From Andalucia godoyi (Eukaryota; Discoba; Jakobea; Jakobida; Andaluciidae), in assembly GCA_009859145.1 (NCBI GenBank), contig VRVR01000052.1:126501-190500 (forward strand): a DNA stretch of 64,000 nucleotides. The letters are read 5' to 3'. Made by a program: the position numbers and the translations under genes. Positions 37,566 through 47,541 of the stretch are shown piece after piece; position 1 is the stretch's first letter, and every line of letters starts with the position of its first letter. Below the pieces are notes generated by a model. It ran no database searches. It was not told the origin of the DNA and saw only the letters and a list, made by a program, of their open reading frames with translations.

Positions 37566-40043
37566 CTATAGAGCGAGCCGTGAGAACTCTTCTGGGCGAA
37601 GCAGAAAACAAGAGGTGAGGTTGGTGGCACAGCTGGCGCCAAGCGAGTCAGCGATTCTTGAGAAGAGCTGGACATCCGTGTTGGACGCCAAGTCTCCGCG
37701 CAAGTAGATCACAGCCGAGCACCTGCCTTCCGCGACCTCGCGCAGGATCTGGAAAATGCCACCTTTTGGACCTTCGCCGCACTGGACCACAATTTTTCCG
37801 TACTCGCACTGCAGAAAATCGGCGACAAATCCGTACGTGCCCTTCGTGGACAGCACGCACTGAACGGACCGCATCCATTCTGCATTTTCTGCGTCTCTCA
37901 GAAAATCAAGCAGTTCGTTTTTCCGGGTTCCAATGGCGATAAGCGCGAGCGACCGGTCAGCAGGCACGCCCAGCGGGACTCGTGACGCTCGATCCCCCAC
38001 CATTCGATGTTGGAACTTCCGTCGTTTGTCCTCCAACAGCTGAGAAATCTCCGGCTTGGAAAGCATGCTTGCTGCATGGGAGCTGCCGCTTGCAAAGTGC
38101 GCAGCTGCAATGATAACGTCGGCAGGTGGCGCGCCGAATTGGATGCAGAATCGTCGAGCCATGGCGATGGAAGTTGCAAACGCGGTGTGGCAAAGATCGG
38201 TGTATTTTCGCAGAGCATCCTGCGTAAGTTGGGATACTGTAGAGTTTGCATCGTTCAGATGGAGAACAAAGCACAATTTGTGGTCCACAAGATCCGATAA
38301 AATCTGTGCAATGCCTCCGAGATGTGGCAGGAGCTGCACGCACGATTGCGGGACCAGCGAAGCAACCGCTGGTGGAAGATGTCGAAGCACAAAGGCACAT
38401 GTCGATCTCGGCATCATAATGCGATAGTGAGGAAGAAGAAGAGGCAAGTATCTTTCAAGAAACAAAAGGAGCTCCGAGTCCACAGCTGCCTTATCACTGC
38501 CGCTGCTGCTTGCCATCGAGTTCGACGCGGAGGCTGTTGGAGACTCGTATCCGAAGTACGGACTGCTCCCGACATTCGCATACTCGGAAGCAGTCTCTAT
38601 TGCTGAAAACAACAACGCTATCTGCGGTCGCTTGTCCATCACGGGCAACTGGTACTCTCTTGCACAGTATCTGGTAGTTTCCTGGGGTTGCTCGTACATC
38701 TCTTGTTGTTGTTGTTGTTGTTGTTGCTGTTGTTGTTGCTGTTGTTGTTGTTGTTGCTGCTGCTGCTGTTGGTGGATGTGGTGTGATTGGGTTTGGGGTT
38801 GGGGTTGTGGTTGTGGTGACTGGGTCTGATACTGCGATTGGACGGGATGCGGTGCATACTCAAGGGTAGAAGGGGACGCCCTTGAATCCAAGATGGTCAT
38901 GTCGTCTGGCACGGAAAGCAAAGGTGACAAAGTCTGCTGTGGCTGGGTCGATTTTTCATCCAATGTCGTCGCATAGCGGGAAAGATCAAATACATCTTCG
39001 TACGTACTCGGCTGCTGCTGTTGTTGTGGACGATGCTGCTGTTGATGCCATTGATCGAATATTGCACCGTGACCCACCGATCCTTGCAGAGGCGACGAAG
39101 ACGGTGCCACGGGCGCCGCCGACGGACGTGCCTGGGTCATTTGCTGTTCTCGGAGCATTTGCAGCTGTGTCTGAATCGAGGAGGGGTCCATTGCCGAGGC
39201 CACGGGTGCATCAAAGTACAATGGCGCAGCAAGCGGAGGTATGGCTGCAGGATTCCACTGCGCAGTCATCGCCATGAGCCTTACAACATCTGCTGCGGCC
39301 GCCGCGGACGACCCGGAACTCGCTGCCATATTCACGAGAGACACCGTGCGGTTCCACTCAAGGGGAAATCGCGGAATGGGAATCGGAGCATCGTCTTTCT
39401 GCCTTGATTTCCCCGACCGCTGCGTCTGAATGTTCAGCAAGGTCCGAGAAGGAACGGGAACAATGCACCGAGCCGCTGCAGCAAAGTGCCGAGAAGGAAC
39501 AGCCATCATATTCACATATCGCGTCGGAGGTTTTGCAGGTTCTGTTTCCCGGACTCGGATCGAGCCAATCCACACACATCCGCGACCGTACGCATCCGTG
39601 CGCCCAAGCGAAAGCGGCCGCTCACACACAAGCTCAAACTCTGGAACCACCACCGCAGCTCGGCTACCCGCACCAGCACCAGCACCAGCACCAGCACCAG
39701 CACCAGCACCGGTATTCGCCCTGTCAGCGTTATCCGTGCCGAGCGCAACGGTCGTAGATGAACCTCGGGGATCGACCGCGGCGAGGGAAAAATCGAGGCT
39801 CGAGTAAATCAGGTCTTGCGGGAGATGGGAAAGCAGTGCTCCGCGTTCATCGCGAAGAGACACGCGAACAGGAAGCGCTGTAAACGACTCATAAAGAACA
39901 CGCCCGCCTTTCCGCTCCACCCATTCCGTGGTGAATTCAACATCGAGCGCGGTTTCCGTGTGCAGATAATACAGACGAGAGGGCTGGTTGACGGAGCTCG
40001 AAGACGAAGATGCACTGATCAGCGGCACATATGGATCATTCAT
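37566..40043 (-). CDS. polyglutamine protein with two tandem methylglyoxal-synthase-like domains
   Basis: An 825-residue protein. Residues 1-270 hold an unrecognised, probably beta-rich part interrupted by a Gly-Ala repeat (about 111-125). Residues 270-470 are low complexity with a run of about 20 Gln (424-446). Residues 699-815 match the methylglyoxal synthase-like (MGS) fold element by element: LALIAIGTRKNELLDF, STKGTYGF in place of TGTTG, GEGPKGGIFQI in place of GPLGGDQQI, RGDLASNTDVQLFSRIA in place of the DP-to-DVKALLRIA segment, and CATNLTSCFLL. The catalytic Asp of GGD and the His are missing. Residues 473-632 repeat the same plan more weakly (IALLF, LLLFLERYL, LPHLGGIAQIL, CFVLHL, HTAFATSIAM). 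It is probably non-enzymatic and may bind a ligand or phosphate. MGS-like domains also occur in CPSase and PurH, but no other part of those is present. Confidence 0.68.
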   Translation of the reverse strand: MNDPYVPLISASSSSSSVNQPSRLYYLHTETALDVEFTTEWVERKGGRVLYESFTALPVRVSLRDERGALLSHLPQDLIYSSLDFSLAAVDPRGSSTTVALGTDNADRANTGAGAGAGAGAGAGAGSRAAVVVPEFELVCERPLSLGRTDAYGRGCVWIGSIRVRETEPAKPPTRYVNMMAVPSRHFAAAARCIVPVPSRTLLNIQTQRSGKSRQKDDAPIPIPRFPLEWNRTVSLVNMAASSGSSAAAAADVVRLMAMTAQWNPAAIPPLAAPLYFDAPVASAMDPSSIQTQLQMLREQQMTQARPSAAPVAPSSSPLQGSVGHGAIFDQWHQQQHRPQQQQQPSTYEDVFDLSRYATTLDEKSTQPQQTLSPLLSVPDDMTILDSRASPSTLEYAPHPVQSQYQTQSPQPQPQPQTQSHHIHQQQQQQQQQQQQQQQQQQQQQQQEMYEQPQETTRYCAREYQLPVMDKRPQIALLFSAIETASEYANVGSSPYFGYESPTASASNSMASSSGSDKAAVDSELLLFLERYLPLLLPHYRIMMPRSTCAFVLRHLPPAVASLVPQSCVQLLPHLGGIAQILSDLVDHKLCFVLHLNDANSTVSQLTQDALRKYTDLCHTAFATSIAMARRFCIQFGAPPADVIIAAAHFASGSSHAASMLSKPEISQLLEDKRRKFQHRMVGDRASRVPLGVPADRSLALIAIGTRKNELLDFLRDAENAEWMRSVQCVLSTKGTYGFVADFLQCEYGKIVVQCGEGPKGGIFQILREVAEGRCSAVIYLRGDLASNTDVQLFSRIADSLGASCATNLTSCFLLRPEEFSRLAL

Positions 40044-40360
40044 GAATCATGACACTTTCATAATGAACAAACACCAAACAAACAAACGAACAAAACAACA
40101 GGGAAGCCGTGAAACGAGTACATCGAGTCGCCAGGACATAGAACAATTGCAAAAAATATACTGGTGACGTGTCGCGGCGTTTTTGCCAAATCGAGCAGGA
40201 TTGAGAGTGTTTGATGTGGAGTAGAGACGTAGCAGATATGCTCATGAACAGAACGTGCCGATTGAAACGTTGGGATCGATGTCTAATGGCCTACCCCCTC
40301 TTGTTGACTGGCAGCACACCCCCTCCCGTTTGAAGAACTGCGGGAAAACATCACTCTTCC

Positions 40361-40384
40361 CCCGCCAGGTTCAATTCTGGCGGG
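40361..40384. promoter_or_regulatory. inverted repeat CCCGCCAG/CTGGCGGG upstream of H3 copy 2
   Basis: An 8-bp perfect inverted repeat with an 8-bp spacer, about 185 bp upstream of the H3 ATG. Each arm resembles the E2F core (TTTSGCGGG). H3 copy 1 has a single GGCGGG at about the same distance (11548-11553). S-phase control by E2F/DP would make sense for a histone gene, but this is inference from a short motif. Confidence 0.35.
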
Positions 40385-40565
40385 TGCGAAAGAACACTGA
40401 CATTCCGTTGTTTCCTTCCGGCCGTTCAATTGTGAGTTCACAGATCCAGAGGTCGTGTCTCCGCTCTTCGTTTTTCGTTTTTTTCGTTTTTTCTTTTTTT
40501 CTTTTTCGTTCCTTCTCTTCTCCTTCTTTTTTATCCAAGGAAAGTTTCCAAATCACTAACCCAAG

Positions 40566-41018
40566 ATGGCCCGCACCAAGCAAACTGCCCGCAAGTCCAT
40601 GGGAGGCAAGGCCCCCCGCAAGCACCTTCTCGCCACCAAGGCCGCCCGCAAGTCGGCGCCCGCTGGTGGTGGAGTGAAGAAGCCCCATCGTTTCCGCCCC
40701 GGTACGGTTGCGCTGCGTGAGATCCGCCGCTACCAGAAGTCGACCGAGCTGCTGATCCGCAAGGCGCCGTTCCAGCGCCTCGTCCGTGAGATTGCCCAGC
40801 AGGCAGGCTCCGGCTCGTTCGGCGGACAGGGCGGAGACCTCCGCTTCCAGTCGGCCGCAATCGGCGCACTCCAGGAGGCCGCCGAGGCGTACCTCGTTGC
40901 GCTCTTCGAAGACACCAACCTGTGTGCAATCCACGCCCGCCGTGTCACCGTCATGCCCAAGGACATGCAGCTTGCACGCCGCATCCGTGGCGAGCGCGCA
41001 ACCGCCACTGCCCAGTAA
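40566..41018 (+). CDS. histone H3, copy 2
   Basis: It encodes the same 150-residue H3 as the gene at 11680, with no base difference that I can see over the 453-bp coding region. Identity also includes 16 nt before the ATG (AAATCACTAACCCAAG) and ends at the TAA; flanks and further leader are unrelated. It has the same L1 Gly/Ser insertion that removes K79, Met at position 11, and the TATAQ tail. The leader is T-rich with an inverted GC-box pair. Two unlinked copies with such exact borders suggest gene conversion or retro-type duplication under strong selection. Confidence 0.96.
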   Translation: MARTKQTARKSMGGKAPRKHLLATKAARKSAPAGGGVKKPHRFRPGTVALREIRRYQKSTELLIRKAPFQRLVREIAQQAGSGSFGGQGGDLRFQSAAIGALQEAAEAYLVALFEDTNLCAIHARRVTVMPKDMQLARRIRGERATATAQ

Positions 41019-41320
41019 ATCGTCTTCTTCCTCCTTCCTGGCAGGAAGCAAGGCGACGAACTGGAATGCTGACGACGTTCGGCTCTCTTCCAGTTGGGTC
41101 TCGATTTTTTTAATTTTATTTTAACCAAAAATAATAGAAACACTCACATTTGGTGTCTATAGACACCACCACCACCACCACCACCTCCCATCCACTAACA
41201 TGTTCCTCTTCCTTCTCCCTCCTTGCATACATTCCCACCACTGTCTTATTGTTTTTGCTCTCTGTTTCAGCATCGCAGCGACAAACGGGAAAAAGTATGG
41301 GCCAATCGCATTTTTAAAAA

Positions 41321-44027
41321 TTATTCAGCAAGCAGTCGTTGAATGACGGGATGAACCGAGCTGGCCGCCTTGAGGCGCGGAATCAAAACGCTGGCGATCG
41401 ATCGTCGAAACAAGGTGACGTTGTCGAGCAGCAACGGAAGTGCCAATGCAACAGTGATTGTATCCTCGGCTGCGAGATGCAGAGACTCGAGATCCGACAG
41501 GATCGATGCGGCGAACGAAAACGAATGGTGGATAGCGTAGACCAGGGTGATGGACGATGCAATCTCAGAGATGCAAGGGTCGATGCGCGGTGAGTTCCGT
41601 GCATAGTCTCCGAGCAGCCATACGACCTTTTGCCACAAGTTGCGAGCATTTGAATGCCGCAGAACAAGCAGGCAACTCAGAATCCAGATTGAAATGCATG
41701 GACGCTCCGTAATCGCCTTCCACAAGTGAGAACTGGAAGGATGCGAACGAATGATTTGCTCGGAGCAAAGCATCTGTCTGTTCTCCTGGTTCACACCAAT
41801 ACGCTGCAGCAGCGCATCAAAAACATACTGCGCATGATCAGCATTGTTGTGCATCCGCGAGTACACCAGCAAGCAAAGGCGACGAGAGAACGCTCGAGCA
41901 GAAACTCCGGGATCGCGTGGAATTTGAAAGAGCGGCCTTAGATTTCCAGCCATTCGGAAGACCGTGGTCACATCGGTCGGGAAGAAACCAAGCGAGCATC
42001 CCAGCGAGCAAAACGGAAACCACACATCATCGGACTGAGGGTTCATCGGCCATAAGACGGAATCACCGACTGCAAGCCCCGAAAGGACAAACGTCAAGCC
42101 TGCCGGCGGCGACACAAGCACGATGCTCCCGATGGATGAAAACACGAAGTCCGCAAGAGAACTGATGGCCATTTCAAAAGGCACCGCACCAGACAAGAGA
42201 ATCTCCAAATTGTCCGTGCAAAAGCTCGAGGATGAAGACAAGAATGTGTTCGTCCCATTGAACCAATCCTCGAGAACCTGACATGCACATGCGCAGAGCA
42301 CCGCCTGCAGAACCCGTGAGAGATGGCTGACGCTGTTCACACGAGCAATCCATGCCTCGGAACCTGCAAGTGTCGCTGCGCGGAACACAAGAGATCCAAG
42401 GAGTGGAGACACCATGGCGAGTCTGCCTGCCCATGGATGAATACATAATCCTCGCAGGAATGCTTCCGCAGTCGTCACGCGGATACACGAGCTGCGCAAC
42501 GCCCGGTCAAACGGAGCGATCAGGACGTTGATGGGATACGAAAGGACCAACTCCATCAGAGCAAGAAACGCAGGAGAAGTGGGCAATGGATGGGTCACGG
42601 TATAGAGCTCGCAGAGGCGCCACGCCAAGCTTGCAAGCTCAAACAAGTCTGGTTTTTCAGACAGCCGCACGCCCTCCACGATGAGATGCATCTGAATGTC
42701 ATGAAGCCGTTCGGACGGATTGGTGGAGTCCACGGTCACAAAGGATTCCTGGGAAAAGCAGGTTCGAATGATGGGCTCGCGGAATGTGGGCGAAAACAGC
42801 ATTTCAAATCCTGGTTGCGACGCAGTTCGCGGAACGCGCAGACAGAGGCGCACAAGGTCCTTCCAAGACTCGGTATTCAACAACTGGTTCTTCCGAAAAT
42901 AGAAGGAGACCATGTCCAATGACAGCATCGATCCAGCATTTGGAGATTCCAAGCACAATTCTCGAAAGCCCCTGTCAAATGGGAAGAAGAAGCGAACCAC
43001 AATCCGCACGTCCGCGGCTGCATCGCTCGAGGATACGAGTAGCAACGCGAATACGGAGCGCCGGTCTGCAGGTACCGGCAACCTGCCAACAGTGGCCCGA
43101 AAGACAATTTCTGCGTCCGTGTCCGCATTGAGGTTCTGCAGCAGGTCTGCAACACGCCTTACGAGAAACGCGATGAACGACTCGGGGGCCTTTGCCAGCC
43201 AGTTCGACTTTCTCAAGGAGCCCAAGAACACAGAAACGACGGTCGCATACGTCTCTGGTAGCCTTCGTTTGCCTTTGATGCTTGCCGAAGAAAAGATGGT
43301 CAGCAGCAGGTTCTGCATCTCCTCCATCCCAGCCCGATAGTCATGCAGCACAGCCGCAAACAAGCAGCCAAGCTGCGCCTCAAAGTCCAGTGGATCCGAC
43401 GCAAGCCGGACGCCGACGTCCTGGGAGACATCTTGGTATGTCTGCTTCGTGAGCCTCACGAACCGCAGAATTGTAAAGCATATTCGCTGCTCGAGCGCAC
43501 GCACGACATTCGAGCTTCGTGCGGACGCCGCCGCCGGCCTTTTCTTTGCAATTGTAAAGTACAAGTGTACGATCCAAGGAAGGAAAATATCGACTTGGAT
43601 CCCGTAGACGCGCAGGAGACCCGGACAGCACGCACACTGAACAAGATCCAAGCTTGCAAGATACTTGTCCCTCACAAAACGACAAGTGCAGTCGCTTTCC
43701 CAGTTCGACGCATCAATCGCATTCCTACGCACAGCACCCCGCCAACCAAAACCAAATCCAAATCACAGACGTGCACACTTAGCATCGGGAAAAAAAAACC
43801 GTTAACGAAAAAAGACAGACCAAAGAAAAACAAAAAACAAAAAACCAACCAACAAACCAGCAACAACAACAACAACAACAACGTACGTACAATTCTTCTT
43901 CGATATCGCTTCGTTTTGCGCGCTCGACAATGCAGGACTCGAGCTTCTTGAGAACGCTTTTCAACGTTTGCTCGTCAAACGGGTCTGAACCAAGCAACGG
44001 AAGCAGAAAATCCATCCAGCAGCCCAA
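41321..44027 (-). CDS. large uncharacterised helical protein, one intron
   Basis: Exons 43891-44027 and 41321-43724 give about 846 residues. The intron (43725-43890, 166 nt) starts GTACGT and ends TGCGTAG, is strongly T-rich, and keeps phase: codon TTG is split 2+1. Joining the exons merges a clear helical start (DEQTLKSVLKKLESCIVERAKRS) with the long second exon, which otherwise lacks an ATG (its first usable codon is GTG). The product is almost entirely helical and Leu/Ser/Val-rich, with short amphipathic helices that suggest HEAT- or ARM-like repeats. I do not recognise the family; scaffolds of DNA-repair or trafficking complexes often look like this. An inner ATG at 44015 is an alternative start. 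Confidence 0.7.
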
Positions 44028-44359
44028 ACAGCAAAAACAACAAGTCGCAATAATGATTGTTATTTCACATCATTACCAACAGAGCAAAACAAAAAGATGT
44101 CGGAAAACAGTGAAAGCATTGAGAATGGAAACTGCTTGCCGCGACTGTAGTCGTTGGTGCGGGTAGCAGTGAAACGGACTGGAGGCCCGAACCCAAGGTC
44201 GTGTCTCCGTTCCCTGCATGCTGCTTTTCATTTTTCATTTTTCATTGGGCTGTTTTGTCATTTGGCATGCCTTTTGTCATTTGTATTGTACTGTATTTGT
44301 ATTTGTATTTTTTGTGTAATTGTTTTTTCCATCTTTAATTATTTTGAGAAAAGAGTACC

Positions 44360-47300
44360 ATGGAGCTTGAGAAGCTGGCGGTGAAGGCGCAGTCTTTGGG
44401 GCTGCCGGATGTGCGATCAGAGCCGTGCTTGTCCATCGCAGTGTCGTATCTTCCTGTTGTTTCTCCTGCAAATCCTGCACATTCTGCAGTTTCGATCGTA
44501 GAAACGAGTCTTACTTCTGCGACCGTCTCGGTATCGGGCTCGCCGTTTCACGTGTCCAAGGCGTTCGTGAGCAGAAGCCTTGATTTTTTGGATTCGCTGT
44601 TCAACTCAACCATACAGCCTATCGTCGGTGATGTCGAAAGCGGGTATTCGGCAAACATTGTGACGTTTGGCCAGCGGTTTTCAGGAAAGTCGACGCTGCT
44701 ATTCCACCCGACATCGGGGCTGCTGAAGCGCATTGCCTCCGTTTTTGAAGCGCATGGAACGAAATACGCGGTTTCGATATTTGAGTTTGATGATCGAAAC
44801 GAAGTCCGGGACTTGTTGGATGCCGACGGCGGAAATTCGGCTGGAAAGAAGCTGGTTGATTTTTCTGCGATCCGGGTCTGCAAAACAGAGAATTCGCAGG
44901 CGCTGTTTTCACTTGTGCAGTGCGCAATGGCATATCGAGCGCATCTAGCAGGCTGCGCGTCTTCCGGTGGAGACAGTCTCCCGCTCTCGAAGCCGTTGCT
45001 GGATGTCGTTTGTTCCAAAGAGCTGTTCTCGCATGTTGTGATCCGACTTGCGGTGCTCAGACCGCAAGGGAATTCATACCTGCACATTGTTGATTTGTGC
45101 GGAAACGCTCGTCAGTCGTCGCACCTCAGTGCAAAGACTGAAGAAGTGGCACGACAATCGAGTGTGAATCGCCAGCTGTTTTCAGTATCAAGAGTCTTGA
45201 ATGACCTCGCGCACAAGAAGAGCGTCATTCCCGCTCGGCGAGAAAGCAGAATTGCCTCGTTCTTGTGTGATGTTCTAAACTCGGACGATCAAGCCCAGCC
45301 GGATTCGCCACTTGCGCCTTCGCTGTTTCCTCGAAACTGCTTCTTATTTTGCTTGTTGAATGACGAGGAAAGCGTACAGGAAAGCATGTCAACTATGAGC
45401 TCAGCCCAGGCCTTGAAGTATTGGAAGACGGTGTTTGTCAAGGCGGAAAAAACGGCAGAGCTGTTCAAGACGCACCATCTTACACTTACGGGATGGGCAG
45501 ACGCGCAGAATGTTGTTTCGTCGTTTGAGGATTCTGTGATGAGCCGAAGGTCAGAGAGACAGAAGCTCAGCAAACAGAGCCAGAAGTTTGAACTGAAGCA
45601 CAGGGAAGAAATCGAGGCTGCGAAGCGGACGCGATCTTCGAAGGTCCAGAGCAGCAGCACAGCGTCTTCTGAGAAGGACAATGACGCGTCGGAGAGCATT
45701 CATGCAGCATCGGAGCAGACAAATGGCACATCAGCGTCTCGGGTAGCGCGGCATGGAAAGAGCCATCAAGCGCAACAGGAACGACAGACGCGGGAATTTG
45801 GCGATCAATACGAGGCCATTTCGAGAAACGAATATGAACACTTACTTCACAACGTGGATGCAAATGGCAAACAGGAGGATTTTGATAACTTGGCGGACAA
45901 GCTAATGGAGCCCGTATCGAGCAAAAAAGTCGCATCCAAAATTCGTCCTTCTTCTTCTTCTTCTTCTTCTTCTTCTTCTTCTTCTTCTTCTTCTACTGAT
46001 TCCGATAATGATTCTCCAGATCATGGAGCCTCCTCCAAAGGCGCCGAGGTGAAAAAGCGGAGCGACCATGTACAGTTTGAGGTGGAGCCCGCGGAGAGTG
46101 CGCAGCTCACGGTCGCAGATCGAAGGGAAATCCAGAGTTTGCGATATTCTGAACGAAATAATCTTCCACGGGGTCACCACAGCAGTTCCATTCCGTTGAC
46201 GTCTGCAGAAGTGTATTATCGATTGTCGGACCCCAGCATTTCCGAGCACCAGAAAGTGCTGGAAAAGGAAGTGGCACAGTATTCGCTGGAATTCTTGGAG
46301 AAGAACTACCAGACAATTGCGTCGTTGTATGAAGCGGAGAGAAAGAGACGCGAAGAGACAGAGGACGACATGAAAAGAATGAAGCGGGACGTGGAGGAAA
46401 TGCGTGCGAGTGCAGAGTACGAGATTGAGAAGGAGCGTGCGGAAGCACTCCGATGGAAGCATCGCGTTAAACAATTGCAAACAGAGACACGGTTTGCAGA
46501 AGTGTTTGAGGAATACGAACGGGAGATTGAAAGGCTGCAAAAGAAAGGCAGCCAAGTGGATCATTGCACCGAAGAGGAGTTGGAGGCAGAGCTCTTTGGA
46601 AACAAAAAGAGAGGAAGTACGAATGCTGCCTCGCGCGGGACCGGCGGAGGAGACAAGAGTCCTTCGAAATCCAAGAGTGAAGCGCCAAAGGATCCAAAAG
46701 GCGGATCCCACGTTCCGTCTCTTCTTGCGCAGATCGAGCGGTTGGAAGAGGAGAATGTACAGCTTCGAAAGAAGGACCGTCAGGTTGTTTTGCTTCGGAA
46801 ATACCTGGATGACTCAACTCAGAAAATTCATACGCTCATGCGAGAGTTGGAGAAGGCGCATGCTGCCTTGATTTGCAAGAATACCGAGCTGGTGAAGAAT
46901 GATTCGAAGAGCAGCCAGATCGAGGAGGAATACAAAGCAATCGAGCGCGAGAATGCCATTTTGCGCAGCGAAAACGATTTGCTGAGGGGCGACGTCGAGG
47001 AACTCAGAGTATTTTCCAAGAAACTGCGATCCGTTCGAAAGATGGAGGAGATGGTCGGAGTTCCGGAGCCGTCCAGCTTTCACAATCGATCTCACCAAAA
47101 GACCGGCGGGGTCGTGCCGAACAAGAGACCCGCATCCGCCGCTCCAGGGTCTTTCAACTCTGCGGCAAGCACGCATGCTTCGTCGATTCGGGACATTCAG
47201 CAAAAGGCTGCAGGACTTAGAAAACGTCTCTTCGACGGTGTACAGAAATTATCTCTCTTGTTCCCGCAGTCTGCAGATCGTGCAAAGCTTGTCTGGAATG

Positions 47301-47509
47301 AGCTGCAAGGCGCAGTTGAAGATGTTGAAACGGAGCTCTTTGAGTTTGCAGCTCGAGCGAAGGACGCCGTAGAGGTCGTGTTGACGCTCAAGCGGGAGCA
47401 CATGCTGGAAGATTCCGTCCGTGTGCCCTCCGACCGAGTCTTGGGAGTATCGAGACCGAAGAAGGACCAATCCCCTCCTCGTTCTTCATTGAAGTCACTT
47501 AACAAGTGA
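44360..47509 (+). CDS. kinesin-like protein with degenerate motor and coiled coil
   Basis: A 1049-residue protein. Residues 1-345 follow the kinesin motor plan: a P-loop-like GQRFSGKST near 103 (kinesins have GQTGSGKT), a switch II-like stretch HIVDLCGN near 242, and VNRQLFSVSRVLNDL with PARRESRIASFLCDVL, the counterparts of the kinesin INKSL and YRDSKLT segments. The switch I motif (SSRSH) is not evident, so nucleotide hydrolysis and motility are doubtful. A Ser run (about 532-549) and acidic linker follow, then coiled coils (about 630-740 and 785-900) and a basic tail. It could be a non-motile microtubule or ciliary scaffold. The ATG at 44360 has a good context (ACCATGG). Confidence 0.7.
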   Translation: MELEKLAVKAQSLGLPDVRSEPCLSIAVSYLPVVSPANPAHSAVSIVETSLTSATVSVSGSPFHVSKAFVSRSLDFLDSLFNSTIQPIVGDVESGYSANIVTFGQRFSGKSTLLFHPTSGLLKRIASVFEAHGTKYAVSIFEFDDRNEVRDLLDADGGNSAGKKLVDFSAIRVCKTENSQALFSLVQCAMAYRAHLAGCASSGGDSLPLSKPLLDVVCSKELFSHVVIRLAVLRPQGNSYLHIVDLCGNARQSSHLSAKTEEVARQSSVNRQLFSVSRVLNDLAHKKSVIPARRESRIASFLCDVLNSDDQAQPDSPLAPSLFPRNCFLFCLLNDEESVQESMSTMSSAQALKYWKTVFVKAEKTAELFKTHHLTLTGWADAQNVVSSFEDSVMSRRSERQKLSKQSQKFELKHREEIEAAKRTRSSKVQSSSTASSEKDNDASESIHAASEQTNGTSASRVARHGKSHQAQQERQTREFGDQYEAISRNEYEHLLHNVDANGKQEDFDNLADKLMEPVSSKKVASKIRPSSSSSSSSSSSSSSSTDSDNDSPDHGASSKGAEVKKRSDHVQFEVEPAESAQLTVADRREIQSLRYSERNNLPRGHHSSSIPLTSAEVYYRLSDPSISEHQKVLEKEVAQYSLEFLEKNYQTIASLYEAERKRREETEDDMKRMKRDVEEMRASAEYEIEKERAEALRWKHRVKQLQTETRFAEVFEEYEREIERLQKKGSQVDHCTEEELEAELFGNKKRGSTNAASRGTGGGDKSPSKSKSEAPKDPKGGSHVPSLLAQIERLEEENVQLRKKDRQVVLLRKYLDDSTQKIHTLMRELEKAHAALICKNTELVKNDSKSSQIEEEYKAIERENAILRSENDLLRGDVEELRVFSKKLRSVRKMEEMVGVPEPSSFHNRSHQKTGGVVPNKRPASAAPGSFNSAASTHASSIRDIQQKAAGLRKRLFDGVQKLSLLFPQSADRAKLVWNELQGAVEDVETELFEFAARAKDAVEVVLTLKREHMLEDSVRVPSDRVLGVSRPKKDQSPPRSSLKSLNK

Positions 47510-47541
47510 ATCCGGTTTATTGCGATTTTCTTCCTCCTCCT

